This document shows, in pieces, positions 15,692 through 23,779 of a stretch of DNA of 64,000 nt (position 1 is the stretch's first letter; every line of letters starts with the position of its first letter). This DNA comes from Streptomyces sp. NWU339 (GTDB lineage Bacteria; Actinomycetota; Actinomycetes; Streptomycetales; Streptomycetaceae), in the NCBI RefSeq assembly GCF_003143855.1, contig NZ_QFRK01000033.1, positions 33 through 64,032 of the forward strand, in the 5' to 3' direction. The position numbers and the translations under genes were made by a program. The notes under the pieces are model-generated. The model worked only from the letters and a program-made list of their open reading frames with translations, did no database searches and was not told where the DNA came from.

Positions 15692-17167
15692 GTGTTCCTG
15701 ACGATCAGTACCACCGGCGTCCCCGAGCGCCCCGCGACCGACCTGGGCTTCTTGCTGCACAAGCATCCCGGGAAAGCGCAGGCGTTCTCCACCTCCTACG
15801 GCACGGCGCACGTCCTCTACCCCGAGGCGGATGCCGAGCGCTGCACGGCGGCGCTGCTGCTGGAGGTGGACGCGGTGGCGCTGGTCCGGCGGGGCAGGTG
15901 CAAGGGCCGGGGCGGTGCTCCCGACGCCGCGCTCGCGCAGTACGTCAACGACCGCCCTTACGCGGCGTCCTCACTGCTCGCCGTCGCGCTGAGCGCGGTG
16001 TTCTCCAGCGCGATGCGCGGTGTGTGCAAGGCCCGCCCGGAGCTGCCGGGGCAGCCGCTGCCCCTGCGTATCGAGGTACCCGCGCTGCCCGCACGGGGCG
16101 GCCCCGCCCTGGTCGGCCGGCTCTTCGAGCCGCTCGGCTGGACGGTCACGGCCGAGCCGGTGTCCCTGGACACCGAGTTCCCGCAGTGGGGCGACTCGCG
16201 GTACGTGCGCCTCGTCCTGGAGGCGGACACCCTCACCCTCGCCGAGGCCCTGCGCCACCTCTACGTCCTGCTTCCCGTCCTCGACGACGCCAAGCACTAC
16301 TGGGTGGCGTCCGACGAGGTGGACAAGCTGCTGCGCGCCGGTGAGGGCTGGCTGCCCGGCCACCCGGAGCAGAAGCTGATCACCAGCCGTTACCTCACCC
16401 GCCGTTGGTCGCTGACGCGGGAGGCGATGGAACGGCTCGAGCTGGTCCGGCTGGCCGAGGCGGACGACAGCGAGGTCGAGGAGATCGACAACGCCGTGGG
16501 GGAGGACACCGAGGCCGAGGAGAAGCCGACCCCGCTCGCCGTGCAGCGCCGGGACGCGATCGTCGCCGCGCTCCGCGCGTCCGGGGCCACCCGGGTGCTC
16601 GATCTCGGTTGCGGCCAGGGCCAGTTGGTGCAGGAGCTGTTGCGGAACCCGGCCTTCACCGAGATCGTGGGCCTCGACGTGTCCATGCGGGCGCTGACCA
16701 TCGCCTCCCGGCGGCTCAAGCTGGACCGCATGGGAGAGCGGCAGGCGGCGCGGGTGAAGCTCCTCCAGGGCTCGCTGTCGTACACGGACAAGCGGCTCAA
16801 GGGGTACGACGCGGCCGTGCTCAGCGAGGTGATCGAGCACCTCGACCTGCCGAGGCTGCCCGCCCTGGAGTACGCCGTGTTCGGCGCGGCCCGCCCCCGC
16901 ACGGTCCTCGTGACCACCCCGAACGTCGAGTACAACGTGCGCTGGGAGAGCCTGCCCGCCGGGCACGTCCGGCACGGCGACCACCGTTTCGAGTGGACCC
17001 GTGAGGAGTTCCGTGCCTGGGCGGCCGAGGTCGCCGAACGGCACGGCTACGACGTCGAGTTCGTACCCGTGGGGCCGGACGACCCAGAGGTCGGCCCGCC
17101 CACCCAGATGGCCGTGTTCGTGACCGTGGACAAGACTGTGGACAAGAAGGAGGCGAAGGCAGCATGA
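15692..17167 (+). CDS. hen1: Hen1, RNA 3'-terminal ribose 2'-O-methyltransferase, 491 residues
   Basis: Hen1 methylates the 2'-OH of the 3' end at an RNA break before the partner Pnkp seals it, which makes the repaired RNA resistant to cutting at the same place. The N-terminal half begins F-L-T-I-S-T-T-G and carries DLGFLLHKHP and YPEADAERCTAALLLEVD, the bacterial Hen1 domain that supports ligase activation. The C-terminal methyltransferase domain has the SAM-binding VLDLGCGQGQLVQELL (around residue 305) and the metal-binding EVIEHLDLPRL. I chose the GTG at 15692 because the family begins at that point; an in-frame ATG at 15662 would add ten residues. No strong ribosome-binding site is visible for either. 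The stop overlaps the pnkp start by four bases. Confidence 0.92.
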   Translation: MFLTISTTGVPERPATDLGFLLHKHPGKAQAFSTSYGTAHVLYPEADAERCTAALLLEVDAVALVRRGRCKGRGGAPDAALAQYVNDRPYAASSLLAVALSAVFSSAMRGVCKARPELPGQPLPLRIEVPALPARGGPALVGRLFEPLGWTVTAEPVSLDTEFPQWGDSRYVRLVLEADTLTLAEALRHLYVLLPVLDDAKHYWVASDEVDKLLRAGEGWLPGHPEQKLITSRYLTRRWSLTREAMERLELVRLAEADDSEVEEIDNAVGEDTEAEEKPTPLAVQRRDAIVAALRASGATRVLDLGCGQGQLVQELLRNPAFTEIVGLDVSMRALTIASRRLKLDRMGERQAARVKLLQGSLSYTDKRLKGYDAAVLSEVIEHLDLPRLPALEYAVFGAARPRTVLVTTPNVEYNVRWESLPAGHVRHGDHRFEWTREEFRAWAAEVAERHGYDVEFVPVGPDDPEVGPPTQMAVFVTVDKTVDKKEAKAA

Positions 17168-19728
17168 GCAGCGAGAGCACTGCCGAAGCCCGAAGCGCCG
17201 AGGGCCGGGTCCTGCCCGTCACCGACCTCTCCCTCGTCGTCCTCGTCGGGGCCTCGGGCTCGGGCAAGTCCACCTTCGCCCGCCGCCACTTCAAGCCCAC
17301 CGAGGTCATCTCCTCCGACTTCTGCCGCGGACTGGTCTCCGACGACGAGAACGACCAGAGTGCGTCCGGGGACGCCTTCGACGTCCTGCACTACATCGCG
17401 GGCAAGCGGCTCGCCGCGGGCCGCCGCACCGTCGTCGACGCCACCAGCGTCCAGCAGGACGCCAGACGCCAACTGATCGACCTGGCCAGGCAGTACGACG
17501 TGCTGCCGATAGCCATCGTGCTCGACGTGCCAGAGGAGGTGTGCGCCGAGCGCAACGCGGCCCGCTCCGACCGCGCGGACATGCCCCGCCGGGTCGTCCA
17601 GCGGCACATCCGCGAACTCCGCCGCTCCCTGCGAAGTCTGGAGCGCGAGGGCTTCCGCAAGGTGCACGTCCTGCGCGGTGTCGCCGAGGTCGAGAACGCC
17701 ACCGTCGTCACCGAGAAGCGGTACAACGACCTCACCCACCTCACCGGCCCCTTCGACATCATCGGCGACGTCCACGGATGCGCCACCGAACTGGAGTCGC
17801 TGCTCGGCGCGTTGGGCTACACCGACGGCGTGCACCCCGAGGGCCGCACCGCGGTCTTCGTCGGCGACCTCGTCGACCGCGGCCCGGACAGCCCGGGCGT
17901 GCTGCGCCGGGTGATGTCCATGGTGAAGTCGGGCAACGCGCTGTGCGTGCCCGGCAACCACGAGAACAAGTTCGGCCGGTACCTGAAGGGCCGCAAGGTC
18001 CAGCACACCCACGGCCTCGCGGAGACCATCGAGCAGATGGACCGGGAGAGCGAGGAGTTCCGGGCCGAGGTGCGGGAGTTCGTCGACGGCCTGGTCAGCC
18101 ACTACGTCCTCGACGGCGGCAGGCTGGTGGTCTGCCACGCCGGGCTGCCGGAGAGGTACCACGGCCGTACCTCCGGCCGGGTCCGCAGCCACGCCCTGTA
18201 CGGCGACACCACCGGCGAGACCGACGAGTTCGGCCTGCCCGTGCGCTACCCGTGGGCCGAGGACTACCGGGGCCGGGCCGCCGTCGTCTACGGCCACACC
18301 CCGGTCCCCGAGGCGACCTGGCTGAACAACACCATCTGCCTGGACACCGGCGCCGTCTTCGGCGGCAAGCTCACCGCGCTGCGCTGGCCGGAGCGGGAAC
18401 TGGTCGACGTACCGGCCGAGCGGGTCTGGTACGAGCCGGCCCGCCCGCTGCGCACCGAGGCCCCCGGCGGGCAGGACGGCCGCCCGCTGGACCTCGCCGA
18501 CGTGCACGGCCGCCGGGCCGTGGAGACCCGGTACGCCGGCCGGGTGGCCGTGCGCGAGGAGAACGCCGCCGCCGCGTTGGAGGTCATGAGCCGCTTCGCG
18601 ATCGACCCGCGCCTGCTGCCCTATCTCCCGCCGACCATGGCCCCCACGGCCACCTCCCACCTGGACGGCTACCTGGAGCACCCGGTCGAGGCCTTCGCCC
18701 AGTACCGGGAGGACGGGGTCGAGCGTGTCGTGTGCGAGGAGAAGCACATGGGTTCGCGGGCGGTCGCCCTGGTCTGCCGGGACGCGGAGGCGGCCGCCAG
18801 GCACTTCGGAGTCGAGGACGGTCCGGCCGGATCGCTCTACACCCGTACCGGCCGCCCGTTCTTCGACGACGCCGCGGTCACCGAGGAGATCCTCGGCCGG
18901 CTGCGCACGGCGATCACCGAGGCCGGGCTCTGGGACACGCTCGAAACGGAATGGCTGCTGCTGGACGCCGAGTTGATGCCGTGGTCGCTGAAGGCGTCCG
19001 GGCTGCTGCGCTCGCAGTACGCCGCCGTGGGTGCCGCCTCCGGCGCGGTGTTCCCGGGCGCGCTGGCGGCCCTGGAGAAGGCCGCCGCCCGGGGCGTGGA
19101 GGCGAAGGAGCTCCTGGACCGCCAGCGTGAACGCGCCGACGACGCCGCCGCGTTCACCGACGCCTACCGTCGTTACTGCTGGCCCACCGACGGGCTGGAC
19201 GGCGTGCGCCTCGCCCCGTTCCAGATCCTCGCCGTCCAGGGCCGCAGCCTCGCCGCCCTGCCGCACGACGAGCAACTCGCCCTGCTCGACCGCATGGTCG
19301 AACACGACGCCACCGGCCTGCTGCGGACCACCCGTCGCCTGTACGTCGACCCCGCCGACCCGGAGTCGGTGCGGTCCGGCGTCGACTGGTGGCTGGAGAT
19401 GACCGGACGCGGCGGCGAGGGCATGGTCGTCAAGCCGGTCGGCGCCCTGGTCCGCGATCCGCGGGGCCGCCTGGTGCAGCCCGGCATCAAGTGCCGGGGC
19501 CGCGAGTACCTGCGGATCATCTACGGCCCCGAGTACACGCGCCCCGAGAACCTGGCCCGGCTGCGCGGCCGGTTCCTGGGCCACAAGCGGTCCCTGGCCG
19601 TCCGCGAGTACGCGCTCGGCCTGGAGGCCCTGGACCGGCTCGCCGAGGGCGAGCCGCTGTGGCGGGTGCACGAGGCGGTCTTCGGCGTACTGGCACTGGA
19701 GTCGGAGCCGGTCGACCCGAGGCTGTAA
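17164..19728 (+). CDS. pnkp: Pnkp, polynucleotide kinase-phosphatase-ligase, 854 residues
   Basis: One protein with three enzymes that heals and seals RNA breaks. The 5' kinase comes first, with the Walker A G-A-S-G-S-G-K-S-T at residues 29-37. A metallophosphatase follows, with GDVHG at 201-205, GDLVDRG and GNHEN, which removes 2',3'-cyclic or 3' phosphates. The ligase/adenylyltransferase region carries EEKHMGSRA, with the nucleotidyl Lys at about 527, then LLDAELMPW and GGEGMVVKP in order, and ends with RGREYLRIIYGPEYT. All catalytic motifs look intact and the length matches bacterial Pnkp. The ATG overlaps the hen1 stop (ATGA), so both are made together. Known systems act on tRNAs cut by ribotoxins; no toxin gene is adjacent here. 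Confidence 0.94.
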   Translation: MSSESTAEARSAEGRVLPVTDLSLVVLVGASGSGKSTFARRHFKPTEVISSDFCRGLVSDDENDQSASGDAFDVLHYIAGKRLAAGRRTVVDATSVQQDARRQLIDLARQYDVLPIAIVLDVPEEVCAERNAARSDRADMPRRVVQRHIRELRRSLRSLEREGFRKVHVLRGVAEVENATVVTEKRYNDLTHLTGPFDIIGDVHGCATELESLLGALGYTDGVHPEGRTAVFVGDLVDRGPDSPGVLRRVMSMVKSGNALCVPGNHENKFGRYLKGRKVQHTHGLAETIEQMDRESEEFRAEVREFVDGLVSHYVLDGGRLVVCHAGLPERYHGRTSGRVRSHALYGDTTGETDEFGLPVRYPWAEDYRGRAAVVYGHTPVPEATWLNNTICLDTGAVFGGKLTALRWPERELVDVPAERVWYEPARPLRTEAPGGQDGRPLDLADVHGRRAVETRYAGRVAVREENAAAALEVMSRFAIDPRLLPYLPPTMAPTATSHLDGYLEHPVEAFAQYREDGVERVVCEEKHMGSRAVALVCRDAEAAARHFGVEDGPAGSLYTRTGRPFFDDAAVTEEILGRLRTAITEAGLWDTLETEWLLLDAELMPWSLKASGLLRSQYAAVGAASGAVFPGALAALEKAAARGVEAKELLDRQRERADDAAAFTDAYRRYCWPTDGLDGVRLAPFQILAVQGRSLAALPHDEQLALLDRMVEHDATGLLRTTRRLYVDPADPESVRSGVDWWLEMTGRGGEGMVVKPVGALVRDPRGRLVQPGIKCRGREYLRIIYGPEYTRPENLARLRGRFLGHKRSLAVREYALGLEALDRLAEGEPLWRVHEAVFGVLALESEPVDPRL

Positions 19729-19774
19729 CGGTCCCGTCGCACTCCTCGCCGTCGGCCGTCCGACTGCCGCCCTC

Positions 19775-19808
19775 GACCGGGGGCCCGCCACCCGGCGGCC
19801 CCCCGGTC
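19775..19808 (+). terminator. stem-loop after pnkp
   Basis: GACCGGGGG and CCCCCCGGTC pair with further GC pairing inside (GCCGCC-type), about 45 bases after the pnkp stop. It is a likely terminator for the RNA repair operon. Confidence 0.6.
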
Positions 19809-19949
19809 CGCCTCGGCAGCCCCCGGTTCACCCCTGCCTGCCCAGGTCCGTTCCGGCCCGTTCGGGCCACCGCGTACCGGCCGGGGAAAGCCGATTTCCG
19901 TCCCGTCCGCGGAGGGGTGAATCTCCGTGCGGGTGGTCAGGATGGAGAT

Positions 19950-21173
19950 ATGACCTACCACGTCGACTCCGAGGCCGGACGGCTGCGCCGCGTCATCCTG
20001 CACCGGCCCGATCTCGAGCTCAAAAGGCTCACCCCCAGCAACAAGGACGCCCTGCTCTTCGACGACGTGCTCTGGGTGCGCCGGGCGCGCGCCGAGCACG
20101 ACGGGTTCGCCGACGTCCTGCGCGACCGGGGGGTCACCGTCCACCTCTTCGGTGATCTGCTCGCCTCGACGCTGGACATCCCGGCGGCCCGCGAACTCGT
20201 CCTGGACCGTGTCTTCGACGAGAAGGAGTACGGCCCGCTGGCCACCGACCACCTCCGCGCGACGTTCGAGCCGCTGCCCGCGGCCGAGCTCACCGAGGCG
20301 CTGGTCGGCGGGATGACCAAGCGGGAGTTCCTGGACGTCCACCCCGAACCGACGTCCGTGCGCTTCCACGCCATGGAACTCGACGACTTCCTGCTCCGGC
20401 CGCTGCCCAATCACCTCTTCACCCGGGACACCTCCGCCTGGATCTACGACGGTGTCTCCATCAACGCCATGCGGTGGCCCGCCCGGCAGCGCGAGACCGT
20501 GCACTTCGAGGCGATCTACCGGCACCACCCGCTGTTCCGCGGGGAGGACTTCCACGTCTGGTCCGAGGGGCAGGCGGACTACCCGTCCACCATCGAGGGA
20601 GGGGACGTCCTGGTCATCGGCAACGGCGCGGTGCTGATCGGCATGAGCGAGCGGACCACCCCGCAGGCCGTGGAGATGCTCGCGCACAAGCTGTTCGCCG
20701 CCGGTTCCGCCGAGACCATCGTCGCCCTCGACATGCCGAAGAGGCGCGCCGTCATGCACCTGGACACGGTGATGACGATGATCGACGGCGACACCTTCAC
20801 CCAGTACGCCGGCCTCGGCATGCTCCGTTCGTACACCATCGAACCCGGTTCCGAGGACAAGGAACTCAAGGTCACCGACCATCCGCCGGAGCACATGCAC
20901 CGCGCCATCGCCGCCGCGCTCGGGCTCAGCGAGATCCGGGTGCTGACCGCGACCCAGGACGTCCACGCCGCCGAGCGCGAGCAGTGGGACGACGGCTGCA
21001 ACGTCCTGGCCGTGGAACCGGGCGTCGTCGTCGCCTACGAGCGCAACGCCACCACCAACACGCATCTGCGCAAGCAGGGCATCGAGGTGATCGAGATCCC
21101 CGGCAGCGAACTCGGCCGGGGCAGGGGCGGACCGCGCTGCATGAGCTGCCCGGTCGAGCGGGACGCGGTGTAG
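19950..21173 (+). CDS. arcA: arginine deiminase, 407 residues
   Basis: Converts arginine to citrulline and ammonia in the cytoplasm. The fold begins with HVDSEAGRLRRVILHRPDLEL. LLFDDVLWVRRARAEHD and FTRDTSAWIYDGVSIN carry the substrate-binding acidic residues, EGGDVLVIGNG and VMHLDTVMTMID the catalytic Asp and His regions, and the C-terminal RCMSCPVERD the nucleophilic Cys. All are intact and the length is normal. The ATG at 19950 follows AGGA at seven bases. It lies 87 bases upstream of ornithine carbamoyltransferase, an order also known in other Streptomyces. No carbamate kinase or arginine/ornithine exchanger is present here, so the pathway cannot make ATP from these two genes alone. Confidence 0.95.
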   Translation: MTYHVDSEAGRLRRVILHRPDLELKRLTPSNKDALLFDDVLWVRRARAEHDGFADVLRDRGVTVHLFGDLLASTLDIPAARELVLDRVFDEKEYGPLATDHLRATFEPLPAAELTEALVGGMTKREFLDVHPEPTSVRFHAMELDDFLLRPLPNHLFTRDTSAWIYDGVSINAMRWPARQRETVHFEAIYRHHPLFRGEDFHVWSEGQADYPSTIEGGDVLVIGNGAVLIGMSERTTPQAVEMLAHKLFAAGSAETIVALDMPKRRAVMHLDTVMTMIDGDTFTQYAGLGMLRSYTIEPGSEDKELKVTDHPPEHMHRAIAAALGLSEIRVLTATQDVHAAEREQWDDGCNVLAVEPGVVVAYERNATTNTHLRKQGIEVIEIPGSELGRGRGGPRCMSCPVERDAV

Positions 21174-21188
21174 GGGCACCGACAGACG

Positions 21189-21206
21189 TTTGCATATAAA
21201 TTCTGA
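21189..21206 (+). promoter_or_regulatory. ARG box-like operator before argF
   Basis: The core TGCATATAAATTCT agrees at 12 of 14 positions with the arginine repressor half-site pair TGAATWWWWATTCA. A weaker second copy (GTATAGAGTTCC) begins two to three bases later, as in paired ARG boxes. It lies about 55 bases before the argF start. An ArgR/AhrC-type repressor probably acts here. The stretch is also far more AT-rich than its surroundings. Confidence 0.65.
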
Positions 21207-21260
21207 GTTTCGTATAGAGTTCCAGGTGTCAACCTGTACCTGCACTTCTGGAGCGCCCCC

Positions 21261-22268
21261 ATGGCGACAGTCCCGACCGCCCTCGCCGGCCGCCATTTCC
21301 TCAAGGAGGTGGACTTCACCGCGCAGGAGTTCCTCGGCCTGCTCGACCTGGCCGCGGAGCTGAAGGCCGCCAAGAAGGCCGGGACCGAGACCCGGTACCT
21401 CCAGGGCAGGAACATCGCGCTGATCTTCGAGAAGCCCTCGACGCGCACCCGCTGCGCCTTCGAGGTGGCCGCCGCCAACCAGGGCGCCGCCACGACGTAC
21501 ATCGACCCGAGCGGCTCGCACATCGGGAAGAAGGAGTCCGCGAAGGACACCGCGCGGGTGCTCGGCCGGATGTTCGACGCGATCGAGTTCCGGGGCGACT
21601 CCCAGTCCACCGTGGAGACCCTCGCCGAGCACGCGGGCGTGCCCGTCTACAACGGCCTGACCGACGAGTGGCACCCCACCCAGATGCTCGCCGACGTGCT
21701 CACCATGACCGAGCACAGCGGCAAGCCGGTCACGGAGATCGCCTTCGCCTACCTCGGCGACGCCCGCTTCAACATGGGCAACTCCTACCTCGTCACCGCG
21801 GCCCTGCTGGGCATGGACGTGCGCATCGTCGCCCCGAAGACGTACTGGCCCGCCCAGGAGGTCGTCGACCGGGCGAGGGTGCTCGCGGAGTCCAGCGGGG
21901 CCCGCATCACGCTCACCGAGGAGATCGCCGAGGGGGTCGCGGGCGCCGACTTCGTCGCCACCGACGTCTGGGTCTCCATGGGGGAGCCCCAGGAGGTCTG
22001 GGACGAGCGGATCGCCGCCCTCGCGCCGTACGCGGTGACCATGGACGTCCTGCGCGCCACCGGCAACCCCGACGTCCGCTTCCTGCACTGCCTGCCGGCC
22101 TTCCACGACCTCGGCACCCTGGTCGGGCGCGAGGTGTACGAGAAGCACGGTCTGGAGTCGCTGGAGGTGACCGACGAGGTGTTCGAGTCGGACCACTCGG
22201 TCGTCTTCGACGAGGCGGAGAACCGGATGCATACGATCAAGGCGGTCCTGGTGGCGACCCTGGCCTGA
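21261..22268 (+). CDS. argF: ornithine carbamoyltransferase, 335 residues
   Basis: Transfers carbamoyl between carbamoyl phosphate and ornithine to give citrulline, or runs in reverse in catabolism. The carbamoyl-phosphate site STRTR is in IFEKPSTRTRCAFEVA (near residue 60). HPTQMLADVLT follows, and the ornithine-binding HCLPAFHD is near residue 275. The length and order fit the OTCase family. GGAG stands seven bases before the ATG. Its closeness to arcA suggests the catabolic role, but the ARG box suggests repression by arginine, as for the biosynthetic enzyme. Both uses remain possible, and direction cannot be told from sequence. Confidence 0.93.
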   Translation: MATVPTALAGRHFLKEVDFTAQEFLGLLDLAAELKAAKKAGTETRYLQGRNIALIFEKPSTRTRCAFEVAAANQGAATTYIDPSGSHIGKKESAKDTARVLGRMFDAIEFRGDSQSTVETLAEHAGVPVYNGLTDEWHPTQMLADVLTMTEHSGKPVTEIAFAYLGDARFNMGNSYLVTAALLGMDVRIVAPKTYWPAQEVVDRARVLAESSGARITLTEEIAEGVAGADFVATDVWVSMGEPQEVWDERIAALAPYAVTMDVLRATGNPDVRFLHCLPAFHDLGTLVGREVYEKHGLESLEVTDEVFESDHSVVFDEAENRMHTIKAVLVATLA

Positions 22269-22295
22269 GGTCCGGGCGGGCCGGCGCCGGCGTTC

Positions 22296-22730
22296 TCAGG
22301 AGGGCCGGCGCTGGTGCGGTACCACCGGCAGCCGGAACCACACCGCCTTGCCGGACTCGGTGAGGCGGTGACCGCACGACGAGCTCAGGGCGCGGATCAG
22401 CAGCAGCCCCCGCCCGTGCTCCTGCCAGGGGTCCGGCGCGCCGAGGGTGGGGCGGGTCAGGTCGCCGGGCGGGGCCGGGTCGCCGTCGTGCACCTCGACC
22501 TGGCAGCCGGTCGGCAGCAGCTCCACCACCAGCTCGATCGGTGTGTTCCCCGAGGTGTGCTCCACCGCGTTGGCCACCAGCTCGGCGGTGAGCAGCTCCG
22601 CCGTGTCGCTGTCCGCGGCGTGCTGCCGTTCGGCCAGCGCCGTACGGACCAGTGCACGGGCGACGGGCACGGCCGCGGTGGTGTGCGGCAGCGCGACGCG
22701 CCAGGAGGGGGAGGTCAGGGATTCGTGCAC
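22296..22730 (-). CDS. anti-sigma-type ATP-binding protein (HATPase), 144 residues
   Basis: A small single-domain GHKL ATPase of the RsbW/SpoIIAB type; many Streptomyces have dozens. It would bind ATP and a sigma or anti-anti-sigma factor, or phosphorylate a partner Ser. The N box is LLTAELVANAVEHT (about residues 47-60), the G1 box VEVHDGDPAPP, and the G2 region EHGRGLLLIRALSSSCG. The family-typical Asn (VANAVEH) is kept. The start is taken as the GTG at 22730; its ribosome-binding site is weak. It is convergent with argF, and GC-rich inverted repeats lie around the two stop codons. No sigma factor gene is nearby. Confidence 0.85.
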   Translation of the reverse strand: MHESLTSPSWRVALPHTTAAVPVARALVRTALAERQHAADSDTAELLTAELVANAVEHTSGNTPIELVVELLPTGCQVEVHDGDPAPPGDLTRPTLGAPDPWQEHGRGLLLIRALSSSCGHRLTESGKAVWFRLPVVPHQRRPS

Positions 22731-22781
22731 AGGGATCCGATCGGGGAGAGCAGGCAGGCGGTCCTGCTTTCAATCACTCAA

Positions 22782-22801
22782 TCGTACGGGGCCCCGTACG
22801 A
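22782..22801. promoter_or_regulatory. 20-bp perfect palindrome in a divergent promoter region
   Basis: TCGTACGGGG and CCCCGTACGA are exact reverse complements with no spacer. It lies between the leftward ATPase gene (start 22730) and the rightward hydratase gene (start 22950). It could be an operator for either gene. Confidence 0.5.
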
Positions 22802-22949
22802 GTCCTTTCAGGGGTACCCGGATCCATCTATCGCGCACTCCTGACGACAGTCATAAATGAATGATAGCTTCGCGGGGTAGAGCTCAGTGAGCAGGGCAGC
22901 AGCCGCAGTGCGAGACCGCGCGGCGCGCCCGCCCGAGGAGGCCGCCCTC

Positions 22950-23777
22950 ATGAGTCCCTTCACCGGCTCCGCCGCCCGCACCCCCCGCTGGGAGCATCTG
23001 CGCGTCGACCTCGCCGACGGCGTCGCCACCGTCACCCTCGCCCGCCCCGACAAGCTCAACGCGCTCACCTTCGGCGCCTACGCCGACCTGCGCGACCTGC
23101 TCGCCGAACTGTCCCGGGAGCGGGCGGTGCGGGCCCTGGTGCTGGCCGGGGAGGGGCGCGGCTTCTGCTCCGGCGGTGACGTCGACGAGATCATCGGCGC
23201 GACCCTCGGCATGGACACCGCCCAGCTCCTCGACTTCAACCGGATGACCGGGCAGACCGTACGGGCGATCCGGGAGTGCCCGTTCCCGGTGATCGCCGCG
23301 GTGCACGGGGTCGCGGCGGGCGCCGGTGCCGTCCTCGCCCTGGCCGCGGACTTCCGGGTCGCCGATCCCACCGCCCGCTTCGCCTTCCTCTTCACCCGGG
23401 TCGGCCTGTCCGGCGGCGACATGGGCGCCGCCTATCTGCTGCCCCGGGTGGTCGGCCTCGGCCACGCGACCCGGCTGCTGATGCTCGGCGAACCGGTCCG
23501 GGCGCCCGAGGCCGAGCGGATCGGCCTGATCAGCGTCCTCGCCGACGACGGCGGTGCCGACGAGGCCGCCCAGGCACTCGCCCGCCGCCTGGCCGACGGC
23601 CCGGCGCTGGCGTACGCCCAGACCAAGGCACTGCTCACGGCCGAACTGGACATGCCCCTGGCCGCCGCCGTCGAGCTGGACGCCGCCACCCAGGCCCTGC
23701 TCATGAACGGCGAGGACTACGCCGAGTTCCACGCGGCCTTCACCGAGAAGCGTCCCCCGAAATGGCGGGGGCGGTAG
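22950..23777 (+). CDS. enoyl-CoA hydratase/isomerase family protein, 275 residues
   Basis: A crotonase-fold enzyme that acts on acyl-CoA thioesters. The N-terminal region has VATVTLARPDKLNALT. GRGFCSGGDVDEI and AAVHGVAAGAGAVLALAADFR form the two oxyanion-hole segments, and the later FTRVGLSGGDMGAAYLLPRVVG has an acidic residue after Gly-Gly, typical of a subset of CoA hydrolases and hydratases. I prefer the ATG at 22950, preceded by GAGGAGG; an upstream in-frame start at 22887 is possible. The gene ends three bases before the GTG of the fused monooxygenase, so both are co-translated. It probably hydrates or opens the ring product made by that enzyme. Confidence 0.88.
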   Translation: MSPFTGSAARTPRWEHLRVDLADGVATVTLARPDKLNALTFGAYADLRDLLAELSRERAVRALVLAGEGRGFCSGGDVDEIIGATLGMDTAQLLDFNRMTGQTVRAIRECPFPVIAAVHGVAAGAGAVLALAADFRVADPTARFAFLFTRVGLSGGDMGAAYLLPRVVGLGHATRLLMLGEPVRAPEAERIGLISVLADDGGADEAAQALARRLADGPALAYAQTKALLTAELDMPLAAAVELDAATQALLMNGEDYAEFHAAFTEKRPPKWRGR

Positions 23778-23779
23778 CC

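Noticed and set aside
17047..19791. A 914-codon minus-strand open frame opposite pnkp
   Set aside because: It mirrors the pnkp codon structure and has no family features.
19521..22232. A 903-codon minus-strand open frame opposite arcA and argF
   Set aside because: Same reason: the plus strand holds two complete enzymes with all motifs, and the minus frame has none.
19950..22268. A complete energy-yielding arginine deiminase pathway
   Set aside because: No carbamate kinase and no arginine/ornithine antiporter are present in the neighbourhood.
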